Source: Granulosicoccus sp.
GTDB lineage: Bacteria > Pseudomonadota > Gammaproteobacteria > Granulosicoccales > Granulosicoccaceae
NCBI GenBank assembly: GCA_023300375.1
Contig: JALZWO010000014.1
Span: 1-64,000, forward strand
Length of the DNA stretch: 64,000 nucleotides
Reading direction: 5' to 3'
The notes under the pieces were generated by a model, which had not been told where the DNA came from, did not search any database, and worked only from the letters and a program-made list of their open reading frames with translations. Positions within the stretch are counted from its first letter, which is position 1. Every line of letters begins with the position of its first letter. The position numbers and the translations under genes are program-made. Shown here piece after piece: positions 39,741 to 50,756 of the stretch.

Positions 39741-41405
39741 TCATAGCTCCCTAAGTTCCCTACGCAGAATCTTACCCACATTGGTCTTTGGAAGTTCATC
39801 GACAAACTGAATGACCTTAGGGCGTTTATAGCCGGTTAGCTCCTCTTTGCAGTAAGCGGTAATGTCTTCTTCTGTCAGCGCTTCGTCCTTTTTTACGATG
39901 ACCACCTTTACCACTTCGCCAGAGTGCTCATCTGGTACACCAATAGCTCCCACCTCTAGAACACCAGGCATACAGGCAATAACGCCCTCTATCTCGTTGG
40001 GATAGACATTGAATCCTGATACCAAAATCATATCCTTGAGTCGGTCAACAATTTTGAAAAATCCTTTTTCATTCATAACGGCGACATCACCAGTGTGTAA
40101 CCAACCCTCGCTGTCGATAGTCTCGGCAGTGGCTTCTGGACGCTGCCAGTAGCCTTTCATAACCTGAGGTCCGCGTATACACAGCTCGCCCCTTTCGCCG
40201 ATGGGCAATGCGTTGTTATCAGGGTCACGTATTGACGCATCGGTGGAGGACAGGGGTAAGCCGATGGAATCATTGTACTTGCCGATACCCATAGGGTTGA
40301 TACAGGCAGCGGGGCTTGTTTCAGTCAGTCCATAGGCCTCAATGAGGGTGCTGCCCGTTACATCGTGCCATTGCTCGGCTACCGATTTTTGTACCGCCAT
40401 GCCACCCCCAAGAGTCAGTTTGAGTTTGGAGAAGTCAATGGTGTCGAATCCGGGTGTGTTTAATAAGGCATTAAATAGTGTGTTCACACCTGTGAAGGCT
40501 GTGAATTTGAATTTTTTCAATTCCTTGACAAAACCGGGCATGTCACGTGGATTAGTGATGAGTAAGTTCATCGCGCCCAACTTCATGTAAGTCAGGCAGT
40601 TGGCTGTTAGGGCAAAGATGTGATAGAGCGGCAGAGCGGTGACGATAAGCTCGCGGCCTTCATCCTGGTCCACGGCATTGATCCAATTCCACGCCTGCAA
40701 AATATTGGCGACCATGTTGCCATGCGTCAGCATGGCGCCTTTAGCTACGCCAGTGGTCCCACCTGTGTATTGCAGAAAAGCGACGTCATCGTGATTTAAG
40801 TCAGCCTGCGCTTGGGGTAAATGTACGCCCTTGGCAAGCACCTCTTTCATGCTGAACGAGCCTGGCAGAGAAAATGGAGGCACCATTTTCTTGACGTGTT
40901 TCAGGACAAAATTTACGAGGATCGATTTGGGAAAACTGAGCATGTCTCCAAAGCGGGTTGTTATGACTGTTTTAATTTCTGTGTCATCAATAACATCCGC
41001 CAAGGTGTGTGCAAATGCCTCAACAACCACAATGGCTTTAGCGCCTGAATCTTTCAGCTGGTGTTTGAGTTCGCGGTCGGTATACAGCGGATTGGTGTTC
41101 ACAACCACCAGACCGGCACGCAGTGCGCCAAACACAGCGACCGGGTACTGTAGCAGGTTGGGCATCATGATAGCGATGCGGTCTCCTTTGACTAGGCCGG
41201 CTTCATGTTGGCACCACGAGGCAAAGGCATCAGTTGCCTCTTCTAGTTCCTGAAAGCTAATCGTTGTGCCCAGATTGTGAAACGAGGGCCGATCAGCGAA
41301 GCGTTTACAGCTTTCGTGAAAGATATCGACAACCGATGCGTAGGCGCTGATATCAATTTCGGCAGGAACTGACTCGGGGTAGGATTTTAGCCAAGGTTTT
41401 TCCAT
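39741..41405 (-). CDS. fadD: Long-chain fatty acid-CoA ligase
   Basis: FadD activates fatty acids with ATP and coenzyme A for beta-oxidation or lipid use. The 554-residue product has the AMP-binding motifs YTGGTTGVAKGAMLTHGN and YGLTETSPAA, and the fatty-acyl signature GWLHTGDVAVMNEKGFFKIV. It ends KTNVGKILRRELREL with the conserved lysine near the C-terminus. ATG at 41405 has GAGG upstream; a longer frame to 41465 is less likely. No other beta-oxidation gene lies next to it. Confidence 0.93.
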   Translation of the reverse strand: MEKPWLKSYPESVPAEIDISAYASVVDIFHESCKRFADRPSFHNLGTTISFQELEEATDAFASWCQHEAGLVKGDRIAIMMPNLLQYPVAVFGALRAGLVVVNTNPLYTDRELKHQLKDSGAKAIVVVEAFAHTLADVIDDTEIKTVITTRFGDMLSFPKSILVNFVLKHVKKMVPPFSLPGSFSMKEVLAKGVHLPQAQADLNHDDVAFLQYTGGTTGVAKGAMLTHGNMVANILQAWNWINAVDQDEGRELIVTALPLYHIFALTANCLTYMKLGAMNLLITNPRDMPGFVKELKKFKFTAFTGVNTLFNALLNTPGFDTIDFSKLKLTLGGGMAVQKSVAEQWHDVTGSTLIEAYGLTETSPAACINPMGIGKYNDSIGLPLSSTDASIRDPDNNALPIGERGELCIRGPQVMKGYWQRPEATAETIDSEGWLHTGDVAVMNEKGFFKIVDRLKDMILVSGFNVYPNEIEGVIACMPGVLEVGAIGVPDEHSGEVVKVVIVKKDEALTEEDITAYCKEELTGYKRPKVIQFVDELPKTNVGKILRRELREL

Positions 41406-41514
41406 GATGCATCCTCGAAGTGTGGGCGATGAAGGACAGTGCTGTCCGATACGACGATTAGTCAAAAGCCATCGTCGCCACCAAGGTCACAACGATAGTT
41501 CACTGTACAACGAA

Positions 41515-42006
41515 TCAGGCAGCGCAACATTTCTTATGCTTTTTACCACTGCCGCACGCGCAAGCCTCATTACGCCCTTGTTTGACAGTATCGCGCCGAA
41601 ATTGATCAACATCGGGTACTTCAGCATCCCGAAAGTACCATTGGCCATGATATTTCTCGAATACACCGCGTTCATGGTGGGCATGACGCCGACGCGCTGA
41701 ATCTCTGTAACGCGCAATGAATTCAATACGCGCAGAGGTGTCTTCGGCAGTTCCACCGTCGACCTTGATGATTTCCAGGCCTAGCCATGTGGATTCGTTG
41801 GCCCATCGGCGCGTGGCTACTTCATCGACCTCAGCGCGAGTGGAGGGATGATGGGTCGCTAATATGAACTCCATGTTATCCCGTGTGTGTGCTGTGTAGC
41901 GCGCACGAATAAGCTCTTCTGCGCTTAAGGCGCGGCTATCGCCGTTGATAATGGGTTGGCAGCATTCGCTCAAATCGCGGCTGGAGCCGCAAGGACATTC
42001 ATTCAT
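41515..42006 (-). CDS. ychJ: YchJ family protein with two SEC-C motifs
   Basis: The 163-residue product has SEC-C zinc-binding motifs at both ends: CPCGSSRDLSECC near the N-terminus and CACGSGKKHKKCC at the C-terminus. The middle (STWLGLEIIKVDGG, FIARYRDSARRRHAHHERG) matches the YchJ NTF2-like domain. Function is not known; a chaperone-linked or RNA-linked role is only a guess from SEC-C elsewhere. ATG at 42006 fits the family start although no ribosome-binding site is clear. Confidence 0.88.
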   Translation of the reverse strand: MNECPCGSSRDLSECCQPIINGDSRALSAEELIRARYTAHTRDNMEFILATHHPSTRAEVDEVATRRWANESTWLGLEIIKVDGGTAEDTSARIEFIARYRDSARRRHAHHERGVFEKYHGQWYFRDAEVPDVDQFRRDTVKQGRNEACACGSGKKHKKCCAA

Positions 42007-42080
42007 AGGTGATGGGTATTTTTCAAGCTGTTTCAGATAGCGACATGGTAACGCACTCAACACGGTTCAATGCGTGCGAT

Positions 42081-42428
42081 TCACTGCACATAGATACGAT
42101 TGCCATCAATGTCGCGTGTGTAAGGGATCAGTACCTCTTTTAACTTCTGGCCGTGCAGGGTGACCGTGCCCGTATCTCGGAACTGGCCCTGGTCGGTAAA
42201 TTCGAATTGATACGTGCGTTGCCAGCAAAATACCCCTTTGATATCGCGGGTAGGCTTTAATTGGGTCAGAGCTGTGGTCTGATCCAAAAGCTGAAGCTGA
42301 CGTTGTTTGCACGCCTGTCGTGCAACAGCTGTGGCAAGCTCGTGGGCTTTTGAGCCTGTCCACCACCCAATAAACGCTAATACTGGCAGCGCAATAACAA
42401 GTAAGTCCAACAGCGCGTTTCCGGTCAT
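42081..42428 (-). CDS. DUF3301 family membrane protein
   Basis: The 115-residue product has one N-terminal membrane helix (LLDLLVIALPVLAFIGWW) and a soluble part with HELATAVARQACKQRQLQLLDQT and RTYQFEFTDQGQFRDTG, which fit the DUF3301 family. The function is unknown. It lies just upstream of ychJ on the same strand and may be co-transcribed with it. Confidence 0.78.
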   Translation of the reverse strand: MTGNALLDLLVIALPVLAFIGWWTGSKAHELATAVARQACKQRQLQLLDQTTALTQLKPTRDIKGVFCWQRTYQFEFTDQGQFRDTGTVTLHGQKLKEVLIPYTRDIDGNRIYVQ

Positions 42429-42516
42429 TTCGTTCCAACTGTGTCGTTATGGTGGAGATGAGATCGAATGTTACTTTATTGACATGTACAGTTGCAGCCA
42501 ATGTAAATCCCAGTCT

Positions 42517-42546
42517 TTGACACCAGGCTTGTGTATCTGGTTTATT
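42517..42546 (+). promoter_or_regulatory. Possible promoter upstream of the DUF1244 gene
   Basis: A perfect TTGACA (42517-42522) is followed 18 bp later by TTTATT (42541-42546), which keeps four of six -10 bases. The call is moderate because the -10 is imperfect. Confidence 0.4.
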
Positions 42547-42654
42547 TTTCTGTATGTGGAGCTATATGCTCGACTGCGCTGTTCTCACGCGCCGTCGTGT
42601 GGTCTATAGTGTCAACCCTACGACTCGGAATCAACCCTAGGGGTTCTACAAAAA

Positions 42655-42963
42655 ATGAATAGCATCGACTTTCTGGACGAGCAAGCGCGCACTGAGCTTG
42701 AGGCAGCGGCGTTCCGGACATTGGTTGCACATCTGCAAGAACGCACGGACGTGCAGAACATCGACCTGATGAACTTGGCTGGATTTTGCCGAAACTGCCT
42801 GTCGAAATATTATGTGGCTGCAGCACTAGAACGTGACATCGACGTGCCCTACGAAGAGGCCAGGGAACATATCTACGGCGAGCCGTTTAGCCAATGGAAG
42901 CAAAAACACCAGACAGAAGCCACTGCTGAACAAAAAGCCGCCTTTAAAGAAACCCACGGCTAA
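42655..42963 (+). CDS. DUF1244 family protein
   Basis: The 102-residue product matches the DUF1244 family: helical proteins with the conserved segment RTDVQNIDLMNLAGFCRNCL and a following KYYVAAALER. The paired Cys in FCRNC might bind metal. Its function is unknown. It lies upstream of an acidic unknown gene on the same strand. Confidence 0.83.
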   Translation: MNSIDFLDEQARTELEAAAFRTLVAHLQERTDVQNIDLMNLAGFCRNCLSKYYVAAALERDIDVPYEEAREHIYGEPFSQWKQKHQTEATAEQKAAFKETHG

Positions 42964-43040
42964 CTATTCGCGGCGAATGCCACTGCGCGCGTTAAGTAAT
43001 AATGAACAAACCCGCACCGTGTTCGCAAGGTGACTGAATC

Positions 43041-43601
43041 ATGGCTAAAATCGACACAAGCAAAGAACAGAAATTTCTTGGTGACTATCTATTAGTCGAC
43101 CCGCAAATAAAGATGGTAATTGTTGGGTCTTTGGATAGCCGACTCGTTGAGTCTGCTGGAACCGCCAATGCTCCTGTCAAGCTGGCTGAACTGAGTGCGG
43201 CGGAACAATTTGCGAGGGAACTCCGTGGGGCTAGCTCCTCTGAGGTCATGCTGGTGTGGGTGATTGATACGCTCGGCACTGAGCTTGAGCAGCAATTGGG
43301 CAAGGCAATTCGAGCTTTTCCCTATCGGGTTGTGGTCGCTTGTCGCAGTGGTCAAAGTCAATCTGGCAATCTGGATACACTGTTTTTTTCTCTGGGATTT
43401 AAGAAATTAACCATGCTGGATGCTGGTGGGCTCGATACACAGCTTTGGTACGAATACCGTCTCAGCCAATACAAGGCTGCACCGGATTGGCTAAATGCCA
43501 GATTCTGGGCTAACCCTGAGAGGTTTGGTGATGATGAGGATCCTGACAGCGACTACGAAGATTTTGATGAATCTGACATGGAAGCCGATGATGAACCCTA
43601 G
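43041..43601 (+). CDS. Hypothetical protein with acidic C-terminal tail
   Basis: I do not recognise this 186-residue product with confidence. The N-terminal two-thirds look like an alpha/beta fold, with IKMVIVGSLDSRLVE, VMLVWVIDTLGTELE and YRVVVACRSG as likely beta strands. The last 30 residues are very acidic (Asp/Glu runs such as DDEDPDSDYEDFDESD) and probably flexible. It lies between the DUF1244 gene and the IDH-like gene. No catalytic motif is evident. Confidence 0.72.
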   Translation: MAKIDTSKEQKFLGDYLLVDPQIKMVIVGSLDSRLVESAGTANAPVKLAELSAAEQFARELRGASSSEVMLVWVIDTLGTELEQQLGKAIRAFPYRVVVACRSGQSQSGNLDTLFFSLGFKKLTMLDAGGLDTQLWYEYRLSQYKAAPDWLNARFWANPERFGDDEDPDSDYEDFDESDMEADDEP

Positions 43602-43728
43602 TAGCCGCTTTAGCTCGGCAAACCGGCTCTATGGCTGCTATCGTTGCGCCTCTAGATGCTTCGTCAGTTTGAGCTACAGGAATTAACAGGAGCGCTTGTG
43701 TGCCAGCTTACGAAGAGAAGCATGGCAC

Positions 43729-44796
43729 ATGGGTAAACAGGAGACTAAGTTGAGCAACACAAAGACCATTCAGATAACAGAACTTCAAGGGGATGGTATT
43801 GGCCCCGAATTGGCTGATTCGGTCAGAGCTGTGGCTGAAGCTCTACCCGTGGATGTCAATTTTATAGCTGTGGACTGGAGTCTGGACAATCGCGAGAAGC
43901 GTGGTGATGAGGTCATTGACGAGGCTGAGGCCTCGATGCGTCAGACAAAGCTGGCTGTCAAATACCCCACTGTTACTCGAGACAGTAGCCCGAATGCGCT
44001 GATCCGTCGACGCTGTGACTTCAGTGTCATTTATCGGCCTGCTATTTCCATAAAAGGCATACACAGTAATTTCAAGGAAGATGTCAATTTACACATCGTG
44101 CGAATTGCAACCGGCGGCACTTACGATGATCCTGGCCAGTTAATAGGTAAAGACGCTGCAGTCTCTTTGCGTATGGTTGAAAGACGTCCCTGCGAACAAG
44201 CCGCCAGATTTGCGTTCAAGCTGGCACGCCGCAAAGGCCTCGCCTATGGCAACGGCCACTATTCAATGACCAGTTCATCCAAGCACACTATTCAGCGAGT
44301 GACTGATGGATTATTCGAGTCGGTTGTCGCCGATATCCACCAACAGTTCGACGATGTCGAGCATCACGTGGAATTGTTTGACGCCTTGCTGGCTAAAATC
44401 ATCATTAACCCATCGGCCTACGAGGTGGTTCTGGTGCTGAACGAATACGGCGATTTTTTGTCTGACATGGCGTCTGGGTTGGTGGGCAGTCTGGGTACGG
44501 GTGCCTCGGGAAATTACTCTTTTGACGACAACAACGAAGTCGACATCGCCATGTTTGATCCCGCTGGAGGCACTGCACCTGACATAGCCGGAAAAAATAT
44601 CGCTAATCCGGCCGCAGCCTTGCTTGCATTTGGCATGTTGCTTGATCATGTTGATCGGTACGATCTGGGCCACGCCTTACGAATGAGTCTTCTGGGTTGT
44701 ATCGAAACCGGGCAGAGTACTCGTGACTTGGGGGGTAAGCTCAATACCGATGAATTCACCCGTGCTGTCATTGACAGCATCCCTGCACATTTATAG
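43729..44796 (+). CDS. Divergent isocitrate/isopropylmalate dehydrogenase-family protein
   Basis: This belongs to the beta-decarboxylating dehydrogenase family (isocitrate, isopropylmalate, tartrate). The 355-residue product has the start GDGIGPELAD, the substrate-loop remnant SPNALIRRR, RPAISIKG, a retained catalytic Lys in SSKHTIQRVTDGLF, and the metal aspartates in NEYGDFLSDMAS. Two usual hallmarks are changed: the family ENTEG-type loop reads IATGGTYDDPG, and the cofactor loop HGSAPDIAG reads GGTAPDIAG with the histidine gone. Its substrate is therefore uncertain. ATG at 43729 with GAGAAG upstream is preferred. The sucA start lies 49 bp after its stop, so it is probably in the same operon as sucAB. 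Confidence 0.8.
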   Translation: MGKQETKLSNTKTIQITELQGDGIGPELADSVRAVAEALPVDVNFIAVDWSLDNREKRGDEVIDEAEASMRQTKLAVKYPTVTRDSSPNALIRRRCDFSVIYRPAISIKGIHSNFKEDVNLHIVRIATGGTYDDPGQLIGKDAAVSLRMVERRPCEQAARFAFKLARRKGLAYGNGHYSMTSSSKHTIQRVTDGLFESVVADIHQQFDDVEHHVELFDALLAKIIINPSAYEVVLVLNEYGDFLSDMASGLVGSLGTGASGNYSFDDNNEVDIAMFDPAGGTAPDIAGKNIANPAAALLAFGMLLDHVDRYDLGHALRMSLLGCIETGQSTRDLGGKLNTDEFTRAVIDSIPAHL

Positions 44797-44845
44797 CTAA
44801 CATCATTCAAGCCTGCGAGTGGCAGGTAAGGTCAGGAAAGAACCA

Positions 44846-47725
44846 ATGAGTGCATCATCAAAATCCGTGGATCATAAACAATCAATGCAAGAGCACTGGG
44901 ATCTTTCCGTGCTTGCGGGGGGGAACTCGCCGTGGTTGGAGCAGCAGTACGAGCAGTATCTGAAAGATCCCAACTCGGTTGATGAATCATGGCGGGATTA
45001 CTTTGGTAATCTCCCCATGGTTGATGAGAACACTCGCGAGGCGATGCATTCCGAAATTCGAACTAAATTTCAGCAAATTACTAAAGGATCGCAAAGGCCC
45101 AGCGCGGGTTCAACTGCTGCAGCGAGCTCAGGTTCAACTGCTGAGTTAAAGCAGATTTATGTCACGCAGCTCATCAACGCTTATCGTGTTCGTGGTCACC
45201 AGCTAGCCAAGACTGACCCTTTGGGCCAGCAAAGCGATGCCATGGTTCGCGAAGTCCGATTGCGTGAAAACGGACTCTCCGATGCTGATCTTGACACCGT
45301 TTTTCCAACCCCATCCCTGGAAGGCATTGATCAAGCGCCACTGCGCGACATCATCACGCATCTGGAGAAGTGTTATTGCAGCTCTATCGGTTATGAGTTC
45401 ATGTACATCGATTACACGCCTCAAAAAGATTGGCTTCAGCAGCGCATAGAGAGCGTGGCGTCAGCACCTGCATTGAATGCTGAAACCCGTGAATGGATTC
45501 TACAACGTATCACTGCGGCCGAGAGCATGGAAAGACATCTTGGTTCACGCTACGTGGGTCAGAAGCGTTTCTCATTGGAAGGTGGTGAAAGCCTGATTGT
45601 AGTGATGAGCGAGCTGGTGCGTCGATCAGGTGCAGCCGGCGTAAAAGATATTGTTATCGGTATGGCCCATCGTGGCCGCCTCAATGTGCTGGTCAATATT
45701 CTGGGTAAAAATCCTGCCGATCTATTTTCTGAATTCGAAGGCAAGAAGTACAACGAGAGTTTGTCCTCGGGTGATGTGAAATACCATCAGGGATTCAGCT
45801 CCGATATCAAAACCGCGCACGGACACATGCATTTGTCATTGGCGTTTAACCCCTCACATCTGGAAATCGTATCGCCGGTAGTGGAAGGTTCTGTGCGCTC
45901 TCGACAAGATCGCTACGGTGACAAGGAAGGCGATAAGGTGCTGCCCATAGCGATTCACGGCGATGCAGCATTTGCTGGTCAAGGAGTTGTCATGGAAACA
46001 TTCAACATGGCTGACTCGCGCGGGTTCTCCACCAAGGGTACCGTGCATATCATCGTCAACAACCAAATTGGTTTTACCACGAGTAATGTGGATGATGTGC
46101 GCTCCACGCTATATGCCACCGACGTGGCGAAAATGATCAACGCACCCATCTTCCATGTTAACGGTGACGATCCAGAAGCTGTGTACTTTGTTACTCAGCT
46201 GGCGTTGGATTTCCGTATGGCGTTTAAGAAAGATGTGGTCATCGATATGGTGTGCTACCGACGTCATGGGCATAACGAAACTGATGAACCTTCAGTGACT
46301 CAGCCCATGATGTACAAGCTGATTAAAGCATTGCCAACCACTCGATCGTTATACGCGAACGCGCTGAATGAATCCGGTGTTTTTGCAACCGCTGATGCTG
46401 ACAGCATGGTGGAGAACTATCGAAAAGATCTTGATGATGGAAAAAATGTGGCTCCCGGTGTGATTGAAGGTTTAGCTGGGGCGCCCGAACTTGCTATTGA
46501 TTGGTCGAAGTACGCCGCCACTGACTGGAAAATACCTTATTCCTCTAAGTTTGATCTTGCCACGTTGCAATCATTAGCCACACAGCTAACGACTCTACCG
46601 GATGGGTTAGCTTTGCATTCGCGCGTTAATAAAATTGTCCAAGATCGACGCAAAATGACAGCCGGTGCATTGCCGTTAGATTGGGGTTATGCCGAAACCA
46701 TGGCGTATGCAACGCTTGTGCATGAGGGTTATTCAGTACGACTATCAGGACAAGATTGTGGCCGAGGCACATTTGCTCATCGTCATGCTGTACTCCACAA
46801 CCAAGCGACTATGGGGGCCTATGTGCCATTGCGTGAGCTTGATGGTAAGGGTAACTTTTTGGTTATCGATTCTGTACTGTCAGAAGAGGCAGTACTCGGA
46901 TTTGAATATGGTTATGCAACAGCTGATCCCAACACCTTGGTTATATGGGAAGGGCAATTTGGTGATTTTGCCAATGGTGCGCAAGTAGTCATCGACCAGT
47001 TCATCAGTTCAGGTGAAACTAAATGGGGACGCTTATGTGGGCTAACTATGTTGTTGCCACACGGCTATGAAGGGCAGGGTCCTGAGCATTCGTCAGCCCG
47101 ACTTGAGCGCTTTTTGCAATTGTGTGCTGAAGACAACATGCAAGTGTTAGTGCCCAGTACGCCGGCACAGGCCTACCATATGCTACGCCGGCAGATGATT
47201 CGCCCCATGCGCCGCCCTATGATTGTTATGTCTCCTAAGAGCTTACTGCGGCACCGTCTTGCAACATCCACCTTAGAAGATCTTGCCGAGGGCACCTTCC
47301 TGCCAGTATTGGGTGAGCTCGACGATCTCAAACCTTCGAAGGTAGACAGGGTTGTACTGTGTAGTGGCAAGGTTTACTACGATTTGTTAGAGGCCAGACG
47401 TGGTGCAGAAATCGACAACGTGGCGTTGATCCGCCTCGAGCAGTTGTATCCGTTTCCTTACGATGCCATGACAGAGGTGATCAAAACCTACCCGAATGCC
47501 AAAACGGTTGTGTGGTGTCAGGAAGAGCCGCGTAATCAAGGTGCGTGGCGATCCAATCGACACCGCATTGAGCGAGTGTTACCTAAGAAGGTGAAAACAC
47601 TAGAATTTGCCGGTAGAGCGCCTTCGGCATCTCCTGCTAGTGGTTACATGAGCCAACATCTGATTGAACAGAAGCGCCTGGTTGAAGAAGCCTTAGGTGT
47701 GATTCCCAACAAGCCGGCGCAATAA
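44846..47725 (+). CDS. sucA: 2-oxoglutarate dehydrogenase E1
   Basis: SucA is the thiamine-dependent E1 of the 2-oxoglutarate dehydrogenase complex in the citric acid cycle. The 959-residue product has the E1 features AHRGRLNVLVNILGK, GDAAFAGQGVV and GHNETDEPS. It ends HLIEQKRLVEEALGV. ATG at 44846 is preferred: AGGAAAG lies 5 nt upstream; a GTG at 44819 would add nine residues. sucB follows after 58 bp, and lpd comes about 250 bp after sucB. The usual sdh and sucCD genes are not adjacent. Confidence 0.97.
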   Translation: MSASSKSVDHKQSMQEHWDLSVLAGGNSPWLEQQYEQYLKDPNSVDESWRDYFGNLPMVDENTREAMHSEIRTKFQQITKGSQRPSAGSTAAASSGSTAELKQIYVTQLINAYRVRGHQLAKTDPLGQQSDAMVREVRLRENGLSDADLDTVFPTPSLEGIDQAPLRDIITHLEKCYCSSIGYEFMYIDYTPQKDWLQQRIESVASAPALNAETREWILQRITAAESMERHLGSRYVGQKRFSLEGGESLIVVMSELVRRSGAAGVKDIVIGMAHRGRLNVLVNILGKNPADLFSEFEGKKYNESLSSGDVKYHQGFSSDIKTAHGHMHLSLAFNPSHLEIVSPVVEGSVRSRQDRYGDKEGDKVLPIAIHGDAAFAGQGVVMETFNMADSRGFSTKGTVHIIVNNQIGFTTSNVDDVRSTLYATDVAKMINAPIFHVNGDDPEAVYFVTQLALDFRMAFKKDVVIDMVCYRRHGHNETDEPSVTQPMMYKLIKALPTTRSLYANALNESGVFATADADSMVENYRKDLDDGKNVAPGVIEGLAGAPELAIDWSKYAATDWKIPYSSKFDLATLQSLATQLTTLPDGLALHSRVNKIVQDRRKMTAGALPLDWGYAETMAYATLVHEGYSVRLSGQDCGRGTFAHRHAVLHNQATMGAYVPLRELDGKGNFLVIDSVLSEEAVLGFEYGYATADPNTLVIWEGQFGDFANGAQVVIDQFISSGETKWGRLCGLTMLLPHGYEGQGPEHSSARLERFLQLCAEDNMQVLVPSTPAQAYHMLRRQMIRPMRRPMIVMSPKSLLRHRLATSTLEDLAEGTFLPVLGELDDLKPSKVDRVVLCSGKVYYDLLEARRGAEIDNVALIRLEQLYPFPYDAMTEVIKTYPNAKTVVWCQEEPRNQGAWRSNRHRIERVLPKKVKTLEFAGRAPSASPASGYMSQHLIEQKRLVEEALGVIPNKPAQ

Positions 47726-47783
47726 GTTTTACAATTGCGTATCAAACCCGACATTTTAAAAACTTAAATAAGAGACTCTCTAG

Positions 47784-49037
47784 ATGACTTCTGAGATCAA
47801 AGTGCCAACACTGCCTGAATCAATTGCTGATGCATTGATCGTCACTTGGCACAAGCAGGAAGGCGATGCGGTAAGTCGAGACGAAGTCTTGGTTGACATC
47901 GAGACCGACAAGGTTGTCTTGGAAGTGCCAGCTGCCGAAGACGGAGTTCTCGGTAAAATTATAGAACCTGAGGGCACCACTGTTGCTGCCCACCAGGTTA
48001 TCGGTTCTATCGAGAAGGCCTCCGCTGCTGCAAAACCTGCAGCTGCGGCGGCGGCTCCTGTGGCACCAGAGGCCGCTGCAGTTGATTCTGGTAGTGCTGG
48101 TGGTAGTGATAGTGCGGGGCAAACTAGTCCGTCAGTGCGTAAGCTGTTGGATCAACACGGTCTCACTGCTGCGCAAGTTAATGGCACAGGCAAAAACGGT
48201 CGGATCTCACAGGCTGATGTGAATGCACATATTGCTGGTGGTGCAAGTCCTGCGGTAGTACCTGCCGCTGCTGTGGCAACACCCGCTAAGGCGCCTGCAA
48301 CCGTAGCTGCCGCCGCACCTGCTGTGCCACAAGGCGAGCGCCTTGAGGAGCGGGTTCCTATGACTCGCTTGCGCGCGCGCATTGCTGAGCGCTTATTAAC
48401 AGCGACTCAGACGACTGCCATGCTCACCACCTTCAATGAGGTAGACATGAGTGCGTTCATCGCACTACGCAATCAGTATAAGGCGCAATTTGAAAAATCC
48501 CACGGTATCAAGCTTGGCTTCATGTCAATTTTTCTCAAAGCCGCTACTGAGGCGCTCAAGCGCTACCCAGACATCAACGCCTCGATAGATGGTGACGATG
48601 TGGTTTACCACGGATACTGCGATATCGGTGTCGCTGTGTCTTCAGAGCGTGGTCTTGTGGTGCCGGTGTTACGCAACACAGAATTCATGTCATTGGCAGA
48701 TGTCGAAAAAACAATTGGTGTTTACGCCGAGAAGGCGCGAGACGGCAAGCTGTCTCTTGAAGAGATGACCGGCGGTACCTTCACAGTTTCTAACGGTGGT
48801 GTGTTTGGTTCATTGTTATCAACGCCTATTCTTAATCCACCGCAGAGTGCCATTCTGGGAATGCATGCAACACAGGATCGGCCAGTGGCTGTCGATGGTC
48901 AGGTGGTTATCCGGCCTATGATGTACATCGCTCTGAGCTATGATCACCGAATTGTTGATGGCAAGGGCGCGGTTGGATTCCTCAAGGCGATCAAGGAAAT
49001 GGTTGAAGATCCAGCCAGAATCGTTCTTGATCTATAA
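47784..49037 (+). CDS. sucB: Dihydrolipoamide succinyltransferase E2
   Basis: SucB is the E2 core of the complex. The 417-residue product has an N-terminal lipoyl domain with the lipoyl-lysine in [12 protein letters not shown] (residue 43), an Ala/Pro-rich linker, a subunit-binding domain ([19 protein letters not shown]), a second linker, and the acyltransferase domain ending [19 protein letters not shown] with catalytic His388 and Asp392. A terminator follows 60 bp downstream. Confidence 0.97.
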   Translation: MTSEIKVPTLPESIADALIVTWHKQEGDAVSRDEVLVDIETDKVVLEVPAAEDGVLGKIIEPEGTTVAAHQVIGSIEKASAAAKPAAAAAAPVAPEAAAVDSGSAGGSDSAGQTSPSVRKLLDQHGLTAAQVNGTGKNGRISQADVNAHIAGGASPAVVPAAAVATPAKAPATVAAAAPAVPQGERLEERVPMTRLRARIAERLLTATQTTAMLTTFNEVDMSAFIALRNQYKAQFEKSHGIKLGFMSIFLKAATEALKRYPDINASIDGDDVVYHGYCDIGVAVSSERGLVVPVLRNTEFMSLADVEKTIGVYAEKARDGKLSLEEMTGGTFTVSNGGVFGSLLSTPILNPPQSAILGMHATQDRPVAVDGQVVIRPMMYIALSYDHRIVDGKGAVGFLKAIKEMVEDPARIVLDL

Positions 49038-49096
49038 GTCAGCGGTGCTCAGCGCAATGGCATTGAGTTGACACGCACAGACTAGTTGTTTTGCAT

Positions 49097-49118
49097 AACC
49101 GCCCTATGGGCGGTTTTT
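49097..49118 (+). terminator. Intrinsic terminator after sucB
   Basis: AACCGCCC (49097-49104) pairs with GGGCGGTT (49108-49115) around a 3-nt loop, and is followed by TTT and GCG. The stem is GC-rich. It separates sucB from lpd, so lpd may have its own promoter. Confidence 0.85.
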
Positions 49119-49271
49119 GCGTTTTAGGCGTGAATTTATCAATCGCCCATGAACCCACAGATAAGCTGCCAGCGTAGACAAGAGAGCGCCAGGTTGTGGC
49201 CGTGTAATTGCTTCAACGAAAAACTAAGTGTGATGCGCGATATACTGTGTACCACAATATTCACAATCTAA

Positions 49272-50723
<1,452 letters not shown>

Positions 50724-50756
50724 ACATGTACTAGCTTTTAAGAACAGGGCGCTGTC

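Noticed and set aside
44350-44380. A third parS-like site (ATCACGTGGAAT)
   Set aside because: Only one half matches; four of 14 positions differ from the palindrome in recF, and it lies far from oriC.
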